Shown one piece after another: positions 1 through 7,391 of a DNA stretch of 64,000 nucleotides (its first letter is position 1; each line of letters opens with the position of its first letter). Made by a program: the position numbers and the translations under genes. The notes beneath the pieces are model-generated. The model was given only the letters and a program-made list of their open reading frames with translations, made no database searches and was not told the DNA's origin. Origin of the DNA: Bacillus sp. ISL-41 (GTDB lineage Bacteria; Bacillota; Bacilli; Bacillales; Cytobacillaceae); NCBI RefSeq assembly GCF_018613235.1, contig NZ_JAGGQP010000017.1:1-64000 (forward strand), read 5' to 3'.

Positions 1-159
1 CAAACTATTAGCTGGTTTTGTAATCTAGGTGGAAGCCAATCATTCACAGAGTTGGTCAAAGAAGCGAACTTAATTTCTCCATTTGAAGATGGTTGTGTGA
101 AATCTGTGATTGGTGAGATTGAAGCTTATTTGAATACGGTTGATGATAAGGCTCTTTAA
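1..159 (+). CDS. C-terminal end of a probable M3-family oligoendopeptidase (5' end outside window)
   Basis: An open frame runs from base 1 to a TAA at 157-159 and gives 52 residues. The segment contains an LGGS-x-S-x-x-E-L stretch followed by a helical, acidic tail. I associate this with the last helices of M3 (thimet/PepF-type) zinc oligoendopeptidases, which cut short cytosolic peptides. The HExxH catalytic motif would lie upstream of the window, so the assignment rests only on this tail and is tentative. A strong intrinsic terminator follows at 256-286 and separates it from the next gene. Confidence 0.45.
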   Translation, partial: QTISWFCNLGGSQSFTELVKEANLISPFEDGCVKSVIGEIEAYLNTVDDKAL

Positions 160-255
160 TACAGAAGCCAGCAAACATCAAAAAACGCTTGTGACCTGCA
201 TACCTGGTTAGGCGGGTTTGATTTCCACGCAGTCCCGCAAATATTCATATTATTG

Positions 256-286
256 CCGCACAGTTGTCAATCTGTGCGGTTTTTTG
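256..286 (+). terminator. Intrinsic terminator
   Basis: CCGCACAG (256-263) pairs perfectly with CTGTGCGG (272-279) across an 8-nt loop and is followed by a run of T. It ends the peptidase transcript. The rest of the 160-506 gap holds only a small hairpin around 370 and no coding signal that I can see. Confidence 0.85.
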
Positions 287-506
287 TAGGAAGAATAGCT
301 GTCCAATATGAAGTGCCTTTATCTAATTAGAAGCATAAGGTCCCTGTGCTCTTGAGATATAGTGGCTAAGTGTTTAGCCCATATCGCAGATACCGCTTCA
401 ACGGCCAATTTTGCATCACCTTATTTATTATAGAAAGCTTATATATTTGAAGGGAAAAATAACAGCAACTTGATATAATTAATAGAAAAGAAATTGGGGT
501 GTGTTA

Positions 507-1664
507 ATGAGGAGAGGTACGGTTTTTATGCTCATTGTTCTGACCGTTTTGGTAAGTGGTTGTTCGGTGGGGCTGGATAAGGAAGATATCAAGCAGTATG
601 TCCAGAGTAACCATGGGATAAAAGTGGAGGTGCCGCGGGAACCAACCTTGGGGGCAAAGAGTCCATATGGTTCTACAACTGTAATAAGTAAAGATGACCC
701 CACTCTTCAGTTCGAAGTGTTTTTTCAATCTGGTATAGGTCCACTTTTTAGTAGTATTTCGGGCGATAGCTTCAAAGAACAATCAGAATTCAATAAGTTG
801 AATAAGGATTACCAAGACTCGCCATTGTACGGTGATTTTATTGACATGGGTTTTCACCACTCCAAGCTTGTTGATAGTACGATTTATACTCATGACTATG
901 ATGAAAATGAAAAGAAGGCAACACTTTATCTTTTTAAAAAGGATGGTTTTACTTTAAAAGACTCAGACTATCAGATGCTTTATGAGGGAGTGCCCTTTTT
1001 TCTAAAAATTCAAGAATTGCTATCGGCAGCTAATTATAGCTTTGAAAAGATTGTTGTGAATGGCGAGGAGTACTCTGAGTTCAAGAATATGTATGAATAC
1101 GATAATTCTTCCGCACGGAAGTTTGAAATAGAGGTTCCTATTCGAAAGAGTTTAGCTGATATCCATTCCCTAACAGACATGAAAAACATCATTCATAATG
1201 ACCATTATTACGGTTCACTGAATACGGACACGCTCGTTAAGAAGCATTTCTTTAAGAAGGATTATCCGGTGTTCGAGGATACGCTAACTGAAATTGAGTC
1301 TTTAGGATTCAGCAGGGATGAAAATTCATATGATCCGCATTTCTTGTCTTGTGATAATTACCTTCAAAATAACGAATTAGAAAAAATCGATTTAACGGAA
1401 TGCCAAGATTATTTATTATTCCTAGCCATTGAAGTCGAGAATGATAACTATAAATCAATTGTGACAGAAGAAGGGTTGGAGAAATGGTGGCAGATGGTCC
1501 AAAAAATAAAATCATCCAACCTGAACATACACCGGGTACAAGTAGAATTGTTGAATTCAAGTATCTATTACGTGGACGTTGCTTTTGAAGATGTTAAGTC
1601 CGTTCATTCGAAAGAAGATATGGAATCGATTATTATGGACGAAATTGGTCATTTGGTTAAATAA
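507..1664 (+). CDS. Hypothetical lipoprotein
   Basis: The 385-residue protein starts with a positively charged, hydrophobic signal peptide ending in a lipobox (LVSGC), so it should be exported, lipidated on Cys and anchored to the outer face of the membrane. ATG 507 is preferred over GTG 501 because the G-rich ribosome site at 496-499 is correctly spaced only for ATG 507. The mature part is hydrophilic and charged and resembles no family I recognise. Two cysteines near the middle of the C-terminal half could form a disulfide. It is monocistronic, with an intrinsic terminator directly downstream. Confidence 0.75.
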   Translation: MRRGTVFMLIVLTVLVSGCSVGLDKEDIKQYVQSNHGIKVEVPREPTLGAKSPYGSTTVISKDDPTLQFEVFFQSGIGPLFSSISGDSFKEQSEFNKLNKDYQDSPLYGDFIDMGFHHSKLVDSTIYTHDYDENEKKATLYLFKKDGFTLKDSDYQMLYEGVPFFLKIQELLSAANYSFEKIVVNGEEYSEFKNMYEYDNSSARKFEIEVPIRKSLADIHSLTDMKNIIHNDHYYGSLNTDTLVKKHFFKKDYPVFEDTLTEIESLGFSRDENSYDPHFLSCDNYLQNNELEKIDLTECQDYLLFLAIEVENDNYKSIVTEEGLEKWWQMVQKIKSSNLNIHRVQVELLNSSIYYVDVAFEDVKSVHSKEDMESIIMDEIGHLVK

Positions 1665-1671
1665 ACGAAAA

Positions 1672-1713
1672 GAGCCCGCTCCTCGCATTAACGTCATAGA
1701 GAGCGGGTTTTAT
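1672..1713 (+). terminator. Intrinsic terminator
   Basis: CCCGCTC (1675-1681) pairs with GAGCGGG (1701-1707), followed by a T-rich stretch. It closes the lipoprotein gene. From 1714 to about 2010 I see no gene, only AT-rich sequence with scattered degenerate TTCTTTA half-sites. Confidence 0.8.
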
Positions 1714-2017
1714 TATGCAGCAAAAATAAAGGATATGTATAGTCCCTGATTAGAGATTGTTACTTATTTTCTTTACTTAAAGCAAACATGTGAGTGAAAA
1801 ACCTTCAAAATAAGAAGTATAACTTTCTAATGATCATCACCTTAGGAATGAGCGTACGAAACTGTTGGAACTATGGAGCTAGCTAGATAGAAGCAAATAG
1901 CAAGAAAGGAATTCTTTACAATACAGATTACCTACTTTCGGTTTTATTCTTTAATAAAGGTATAAGAGTTCTTAATTCTATACAAAGATATAAAATAGAA
2001 TTTGTGTTAAAATTCTG

Positions 2018-2076
2018 TTGACTTTGTTCTTTAAAACGAATATTATAATTTTAAATAAGTGTTCTTCATAAAGAAC
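2018..2076 (+). promoter_or_regulatory. Lasso operon promoter with SinR-type boxes 1 and 2
   Basis: TTGACT (2018-2023) and TATTAT (2041-2046) are separated by exactly 17 bp. The spacer is filled by a degenerate box beginning GTTCTTT (2026-2040). A second, better palindrome GTTCTTCATAAAGAAC lies at 2061-2076, over the likely transcription start. The half-site matches the SinR consensus GTTCTYT. A repressor bound here would block RNA polymerase directly. The arrangement matches the eps promoter at 9224-9252. Confidence 0.7.
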
Positions 2077-2159
2077 GGGTGATTCAAAGAATTATAAAGG
2101 TTGATAAGTCACTATGAATAACCGGTTGCATTTTGTCGCGCCATTTTTTTAATTTCTTC

Positions 2160-2175
2160 GTTCTTTTTAGTGAAC
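2160..2175 (+). promoter_or_regulatory. SinR-type box 3 upstream of the lasso cyclase
   Basis: GTTCTTTTTAGTGAAC is an imperfect copy of the 16-bp palindrome. It sits about 33 bp before the cyclase start codon, in the leader, roughly 100 bp from box 2. It could act as a roadblock or in looping with the upstream boxes. Confidence 0.5.
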
Positions 2176-2207
2176 AACAATGCGTTTTAGATATACAGGA
2201 GGAAAAT

Positions 2208-4142
2208 ATGAGTGCAATTGCAGGGATATTAAATCTTAATAATGAGCCTGTGAACACAGATTATGGGATAAGGCTTATGAAGGAACTTGAAAGATATCCA
2301 GCAGACGATGTACAAACCTGGTATAGTGATAAGGTTTTCCTTGGCTGCCACGCTCAGTGGATCACACCTGAGTCTATTGGAGAGAAGCTTCCCTACTATG
2401 ATCACGATCGAAAACTAGCGATAACAGCAGATGCAATTATAGATAACCGGGAAGAACTATTTGAAGCTTTACAAGTTAAGAAGGAAAGAAGGAAGAAAAT
2501 TACTGATAGCGAGCTGATTCTACTATCCTATTATAAATGGGGAGAAGACTCTCCTAAATACCTCATTGGGGACTTTGCTTTTATGATATGGGATGAGAAG
2601 AAGCAACAATTATTTGGTGCGAGAGATCCTTCGGGTTACAGAACTTTATATTATTTTAAAAATGACACTCGTTTAGCTTTTTGTACAACTATTGAACCCT
2701 TATTAAGTCTACCTTTTATTGAGAAACGATTAAATGAAAGTTATATTGCAGAATTTTTAGCTATAACTGGCATGTTTGATACTGTAGATGCACGTACAAC
2801 TCCTTTTGAAAATATTCAACAGGTTCCACCTTTTCATAGGATATCTATCGATAGAAAAAAATATGATTTAAATCGCTATGGAGCATTTACTCCCAACCAA
2901 AAAATAAAATTTAAATCAAATGAAGATTACGTAAGTGCTTTTCAAGAAGTTTTTCACAAGGCAGTTAATTGTAGATTAAGAACATTTAAAGCAATAGGAT
3001 CTCAATTAAGTGGAGGACTAGATTCTGGAGCGGTGGTAGGTTTCGCAGCTAAGGAACTTCAGAAAGAAAATAAAACTTTGCAAACTTTTAGTTATATTCC
3101 CCCAAGGGATTTTATTGATTTTACACATAAAAAATTAATGACTGACGAAAGACCATATATAAAAAAAACAGTTCAGTTCGTTGGAGGCATTACTGACAAT
3201 TATTATGATTTTGAGGGACGAAATTCTTATACAGAAATAGATGACTACCTTGATGTAATGGAAATGCCATACAAATTTGCAGAGAATTCTTTCTGGTTAA
3301 GAGGCATATTTGAGGCAGCAAATGAAAAGGGAGTTGGAATTCTCCTTAATGGTGATAAAGGCAACTCAACTATTTCTTGGGGATCAGCTATTGATTATTA
3401 TGCACTTCTCTTAAAACAGTTTAAGTGGTTGAAATTAATTCAAGAATTGCAGAATTATAGTTTAAAAACAGGAGGAGCTAGATTTCGCTTACTACCGGAT
3501 ATTGTAAAAAAAGGTTATCCTTTCATTAATCACCATGTTTCTAAAACTAATAAAATGTCTTCTCTAATTAACAAGGAACTTGCAAGGAAAACAGGCGTAT
3601 TTGAAAAGTTAAATCAGCATGGAATTGACGATAATGGGAATTTAGTCAGCCAAAGTATTTACAACCAAAGAAGAATCATCTTTGATAAAATTTCTGCTTG
3701 GAATTCAGGCAGTACTTTTAATGCAAAACTTTCTTTACGTTATAAACTCTGGAAACGCGACCCAACAAATGATCTTCGTCTGGTGAGATTTTGTTTTGCA
3801 TTACCCGAAGACCAATATGTTCAAGATGGATTAGATAGAGCATTAATAAGAAGAGCCACAGAAAACATTTTGCCTGATCAAATTAGGTTGAACCAAAGCA
3901 TTAGAGGGATGCAGGGGGCAGATTGGCTTCATCGTATGATTCCATCTTGGAATTTATTCATGAACGAAGTAAAGGAACTTATAAAAGATTCTTATGTAAT
4001 CCAGTTTTTTGATGAAGCAACAATCAGATCAGCATTAACAAGTAGTGAAATGGGTGTTAGGCCAAACAGAATGTCAGACCCAAATTATAGGGTATTAATG
4101 CGAGCAGTTATTGTGTATAGATTAATAAAAAAGTACTTTTGA
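2208..4142 (+). CDS. Lasso peptide isopeptide-bond cyclase (asparagine synthetase B-like)
   Basis: The 644-residue protein has the asparagine-synthetase fold: an N-terminal Ntn-amidotransferase domain (about 1-200) and a C-terminal ATP-pyrophosphatase domain with the SGGLDS nucleotide loop at residues 268-273. In lasso pathways this enzyme adenylates an Asp/Glu side chain and joins it to the new N-terminus of the core peptide. The mature N-terminus is Met-Ser-Ala, so the catalytic Cys2 of true glutamine-dependent asparagine synthetases is missing, as expected for a cyclase that does not use glutamine. The start is ATG 2208 because AGGAGG lies at 2197-2202; the upstream reading-frame extension is untranslated leader. 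It is the first gene of the operon and lies 14 bp before the precursor. Confidence 0.92.
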   Translation: MSAIAGILNLNNEPVNTDYGIRLMKELERYPADDVQTWYSDKVFLGCHAQWITPESIGEKLPYYDHDRKLAITADAIIDNREELFEALQVKKERRKKITDSELILLSYYKWGEDSPKYLIGDFAFMIWDEKKQQLFGARDPSGYRTLYYFKNDTRLAFCTTIEPLLSLPFIEKRLNESYIAEFLAITGMFDTVDARTTPFENIQQVPPFHRISIDRKKYDLNRYGAFTPNQKIKFKSNEDYVSAFQEVFHKAVNCRLRTFKAIGSQLSGGLDSGAVVGFAAKELQKENKTLQTFSYIPPRDFIDFTHKKLMTDERPYIKKTVQFVGGITDNYYDFEGRNSYTEIDDYLDVMEMPYKFAENSFWLRGIFEAANEKGVGILLNGDKGNSTISWGSAIDYYALLLKQFKWLKLIQELQNYSLKTGGARFRLLPDIVKKGYPFINHHVSKTNKMSSLINKELARKTGVFEKLNQHGIDDNGNLVSQSIYNQRRIIFDKISAWNSGSTFNAKLSLRYKLWKRDPTNDLRLVRFCFALPEDQYVQDGLDRALIRRATENILPDQIRLNQSIRGMQGADWLHRMIPSWNLFMNEVKELIKDSYVIQFFDEATIRSALTSSEMGVRPNRMSDPNYRVLMRAVIVYRLIKKYF

Positions 4143-4156
4143 AAGGGGGTGAAAAA

Positions 4157-4309
4157 ATGAAAAGAGAATGGAAAAAACCAGAATTAGAAATGTTGGATAT
4201 CAAAATGACATTCCATAATGTCAATGGAAGAGTCTATGATGCAGATTGGTCTGAGGAAACTGAAATTCCAGTAGATGAAAATGGAGATCATTTGGACGCT
4301 AAAAGTTAA
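4157..4309 (+). CDS. Lasso peptide precursor (paeninodin-like)
   Basis: A 50-residue peptide with a strong AAGGGGGTG ribosome site. The leader has the W-x-K-P-x-L-x-x-L-D pattern that the B1 (RRE) protein recognises in this family. Thr18 occupies the conserved penultimate leader position, which predicts a core beginning at His20. Asp28 is then core residue 9, giving a nine-residue macrolactam (HNVNGRVYD) with a 22-residue, very acidic tail. The last residue is Ser50, the position phosphorylated in paeninodin by the HPr-kinase homologue encoded next door. A core starting with His instead of Gly/Ala/Ser/Cys is unusual. No mass data support the structure; the boundaries are inferred. Confidence 0.88.
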   Translation: MKREWKKPELEMLDIKMTFHNVNGRVYDADWSEETEIPVDENGDHLDAKS

Positions 4310-4382
4310 GAAAAAGTTCTTTTACAATCCTATTTGAACTCATATTTATGATTTCAATAGACTGTATAAGTTTTAACTACAT

Positions 4383-4420
4383 AAAAGGCCCTTATATAAT
4401 AGATATTATAAGGGTCTTTT
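4383..4420 (+). terminator. Hairpin/attenuator between lasso precursor and tailoring genes
   Basis: AAAAGGCCCTTATA pairs with the segment ending TCTTTT at 4420, with one G-U pair, giving a long A/T-flanked stem ending in T. It probably acts as a partial terminator or 3' stabiliser, so that precursor mRNA exceeds enzyme mRNA. A hairpin occupies the same relative place in the second RiPP operon (40580-40619). Confidence 0.7.
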
Positions 4421-4450
4421 ATATAAAGGCATTATTGGAGAGGATATTTT

Positions 4451-5398
4451 ATGGATAAAGTCGCAAATAAGTTTATTTATAATGCTTTTGGATTTTCAAT
4501 AAAAAGTGAAATTTACTTTCCTGAATTAAGAGAGACTGTCAATGATAGGGAAGTTATAGATATAGAAATTAGAATAGATGATTTATCTGATTTATGGTCA
4601 GAATATTCTAGGAAGAATACCAAGTTTATCATAAATGAAAAACTTGTAATGTTTAAAGTTCATGAAACAGCTATATTTCTAATTGAAGAAGGAAACCTCA
4701 TCACCATTTCTCCATTAGGAGTAAATAAAGAAGAAGAAATCAGGCTATTCGTTCTGGGAAGTTGCATGGGTGCTATTTTATTGCAAAGAGGAATTCTTCC
4801 ATTACACGGGAGTGCTATTTCAGTTGATGGGCAAGCTTATGCTATCATTGGCAACTCTGGTGCAGGTAAATCCACATTAGCATCGGCATTTGTACAAAGA
4901 GGTTATGAATTGATAACCGATGATATAACTGGTATATATTTTTCTGATAATAATTCGCCTTTGGTAATTCCTTCTTATCCCCAACAAAAACTATGGGATG
5001 AAAGCCTAGCCAAGTTCGGAATTAACAAAGATAAATTTAAACCTATTTATCAGAGAGAGAATAAATTTGCCATTCCGGTTAATAAACAATTCGCAACAAA
5101 ATCCTTACCATTAAAGGCTATATTTGAACTTACAAAAACTGAACATGAAGAGATCGAGCTGGCAAGAATTGATGGTATTTTGCGTTTGCGTACACTGTTG
5201 AGTCATACATACAGGAAATTACTGATCCATAACCTTAATCTTTCTAAATGGCATTTTCAAAAATCAATAGAAATAATAAGTCAAGTCAATATGTATCAAG
5301 TTGCTCGGCCCAATAATAAATTTACAGCAAATGAACTGGTAACCTCAATTTTAAGATGTATAAATAAGGAGTTGGAAAACGAAAATGTTAAGAATTGA
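4451..5398 (+). CDS. HPr kinase-like lasso peptide tailoring kinase
   Basis: The 315-residue protein carries the HprK C-terminal kinase core: Walker A GNSGAGKS at residues 134-141, a hydrophobic strand with LHGSAI just before it, and an ITDD motif about 20 residues after. Homologues in paeninodin-type clusters phosphorylate the hydroxyl of the C-terminal Ser of the precursor. The precursor here ends in Ser, which fits. True HPr kinase/phosphorylase would be encoded elsewhere with ptsH-related genes; this copy lies inside the lasso operon and lacks an obvious HprK N-terminal domain. It overlaps the next gene by 14 bp, suggesting coupled translation. Confidence 0.85.
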   Translation: MDKVANKFIYNAFGFSIKSEIYFPELRETVNDREVIDIEIRIDDLSDLWSEYSRKNTKFIINEKLVMFKVHETAIFLIEEGNLITISPLGVNKEEEIRLFVLGSCMGAILLQRGILPLHGSAISVDGQAYAIIGNSGAGKSTLASAFVQRGYELITDDITGIYFSDNNSPLVIPSYPQQKLWDESLAKFGINKDKFKPIYQRENKFAIPVNKQFATKSLPLKAIFELTKTEHEEIELARIDGILRLRTLLSHTYRKLLIHNLNLSKWHFQKSIEIISQVNMYQVARPNNKFTANELVTSILRCINKELENENVKN

Positions 5399-5681
5399 TG
5401 AACTTTCTCCCGAAATGTCTATTGTTCAAAGTTCAGGAATGATTACTAGTGATATGAATGGAGAAACTGTTATGTTGAGTATAGAAAACGGGAAATATTA
5501 CAATTTAGGCAATGTTGGTGGATGCATTTGGAAATTGATACAGCAGCCTACTTCTATAAATAAATTAATATCCGTATTAGCGGAAGAATTTAATGTAGAT
5601 ACATATCAATGCAGAGCAGACCTTATACCGTTTTTAAATATTTTATTTAAGGAAAATCTTATAAAGGTGGAACAAAAATAA
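5385..5681 (+). CDS. Lasso biosynthesis B1 protein, PqqD-like RRE
   Basis: A 98-residue PqqD-family RiPP recognition element. It has the typical pattern of an early beta strand with LSIENGKYYNLG, then N-x-x-G-x-x-I-W and a helical C-terminus ending in a short winged segment. B1 binds the leader peptide (the W-K-K-P-x-L motif) and delivers it to the B2 protease. Its start overlaps the kinase gene. Discrete B1 and B2 proteins, rather than a fused B, are the rule in Firmicutes. Confidence 0.88.
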   Translation: MLRIDELSPEMSIVQSSGMITSDMNGETVMLSIENGKYYNLGNVGGCIWKLIQQPTSINKLISVLAEEFNVDTYQCRADLIPFLNILFKENLIKVEQK

Positions 5682-5722
5682 AAAGATATAAATTTCGAAT
5701 GAAGAGGAAGGAATCGTAGAGT

Positions 5723-6175
5723 GTGAAAAAGATCTGGTTATTTATTACTTTTGATTATCAAATGAAACTTTTGCTAATCGAAGCTTTTTTTCTGCTGGCA
5801 TGGGCTCGTGTGGTAAAAAGGGTGCCTTTCCAAAAGGCATCCCAGTTACTTGGAAAAAAAATGATTGAATCTTCTCGTGAATTAGATATCGAAAATTTAC
5901 AAGTAGCAAAAAAAGTGGCGTATGCAGTAAAGATTATAAGTAAATATACCTTCTGGGAAAGCCAATGCTTAGTGCAGGCTATTGCTGCAATGTTTATGTT
6001 GAGACGGAGGAAAATTGACAGTACACTTTACTTGGGAACTGCAAAAGAGAAGGATGGAAATTTGATTGCACATGCCTGGCTAAGAAGTGGATCCATTTAT
6101 ATTACAGGTTCAGAAGAAATGAAGAATTTTGTAGTTGTTTATAAATTTGCATCAAATGGTCGAGGTAATTATTAA
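5723..6175 (+). CDS. Lasso biosynthesis B2 protein, transglutaminase-like leader peptidase
   Basis: A 150-residue protein of the lasso B2 family (Transglut_core3 fold). The catalytic Cys is Cys82 in SQCLVQA and the His is His117 in AHAWL, both in the family's usual surroundings. It cleaves the leader after the penultimate-Thr site and hands the core to the cyclase. The start is GTG 5723. A basic, hydrophobic N-terminal segment (about residues 14-35) may place it at the membrane near the exporter. Confidence 0.88.
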   Translation: MKKIWLFITFDYQMKLLLIEAFFLLAWARVVKRVPFQKASQLLGKKMIESSRELDIENLQVAKKVAYAVKIISKYTFWESQCLVQAIAAMFMLRRRKIDSTLYLGTAKEKDGNLIAHAWLRSGSIYITGSEEMKNFVVVYKFASNGRGNY

Positions 6176-6192
6176 ATTAAGGAGAAGTGAAT

Positions 6193-7374
6193 GTGAATAA
6201 TCCAATTCTCGACATACAAACCATTCCCCAAGAATTAATGCTGATACTTGAGGTACTTAAGGGTGATGAGGAAGATATTACGAAGTTTTTAAGCAACAAA
6301 AGTGAACAAATTAATTGGAAAAAATTCTTGGATTTAACAATTCATCATCGCGTTTATCCATTAATGTTCTTAAAACTCCAAAAATTAAAAGAAGGTATTG
6401 TTCCTAAATACGTTGAGCAAACGATTGAGGGGTTATATAGAAGAAATGTTTTTAAAATGCTTCAGTTAAGTAGTGAAATGGAGCATTTAGCAAATATTTT
6501 TCATACTAATAATATTAAAACTATTTTTTTAAAGGGTCCCATGCTTGGTTCTGAAATTTATGGGGATGTTTCAATGAGGACTTGTGGAGATTTAGATTTA
6601 TTAATCTCAATTGAAGATATCAATTTTATTCATACCCTATTGGAATCTCATGGTTATTTAAAAGATGACTATATAAAGACTGTATTGGAAGATTGGAAAT
6701 GGAGACATCATCATATAACTTATCACCATAAAACAAAAAAAATTAAGATTGAGATTCATTGGAGACTTAATCCCGGACCAGGAAAAGAGCCAGACTTTTA
6801 TGAACTTTGGAAGCGGAAAAGAGAAATGTTTTTTTCAGGAAATCCAATATATATATTGGGTAGAGAGGACTTGTTTTTATTTCTCGTATCACACGGAGCA
6901 AGACACGGATGGTCACGAATTCGCTGGTTAAGTGACATACACCAAATGGTTACCCAGGAATTGAACTGGAGGAAAATTAATTCTCTTATAAAAAAGTATG
7001 ATAATTCTCATCTTGTTGGTCAAGCGGTAATATTAGTTTCTGAATTGCTGAATTCAAAAATAACTGACGGAATGAAGAATTTCCATAGAGATAAACGATC
7101 CATCTCCCTAAGTCAAGAGGCAATTTTTTATCTCAAAGATATGGTGAATTTACATGATGAACCTGTAGATGAAAAAATATTTTTATACCATAAGCGTTAT
7201 TTATATTCCTTAATGTCTGTACAACAAAAAATATTACACTTGTTTAGTTATTTATATCCATATCACATCGATTCAGTTACATTACCTTTACCTAAAAAAC
7301 TTCATTTTTTATATTTTATTTTAAGGCCTTTTTTATGTATTTGGAGAAAAGCTAAGAGGCAAGCGTTTTCCTAA
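6193..7374 (+). CDS. Nucleotidyltransferase-family protein of the lasso operon
   Basis: A 393-residue protein of the NTP_transf_5 type (nucleotidyltransferase fold). The sequence around residues 110-140 has LKGP, then a G-D-L-D-L-L-I block, which holds the metal-binding acidic pair. Homologues are regular members of paeninodin-like operons, but their substrate is not established. A role in modifying the kinase-modified peptide tail is possible and speculative. GTG 6193 is chosen over GTG 6187 because AAGGAG at 6179-6184 is correctly spaced for it. A paralogue occurs at 43996 in the second RiPP operon. Confidence 0.75.
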   Translation: MNNPILDIQTIPQELMLILEVLKGDEEDITKFLSNKSEQINWKKFLDLTIHHRVYPLMFLKLQKLKEGIVPKYVEQTIEGLYRRNVFKMLQLSSEMEHLANIFHTNNIKTIFLKGPMLGSEIYGDVSMRTCGDLDLLISIEDINFIHTLLESHGYLKDDYIKTVLEDWKWRHHHITYHHKTKKIKIEIHWRLNPGPGKEPDFYELWKRKREMFFSGNPIYILGREDLFLFLVSHGARHGWSRIRWLSDIHQMVTQELNWRKINSLIKKYDNSHLVGQAVILVSELLNSKITDGMKNFHRDKRSISLSQEAIFYLKDMVNLHDEPVDEKIFLYHKRYLYSLMSVQQKILHLFSYLYPYHIDSVTLPLPKKLHFLYFILRPFLCIWRKAKRQAFS

Positions 7375-7391
7375 AAAGGAGGTGGTAACAG

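Noticed and set aside
2133..2207. N-terminal extension of the lasso cyclase
   Set aside because: The extension has no ribosome site and overlaps a SinR-type box; AGGAGG fixes the start at 2208.
4451..5398. Housekeeping HPr kinase/phosphorylase
   Set aside because: It lies in a lasso operon, lacks the HprK N-terminal domain pattern, and has no lgt/ppaX neighbours.
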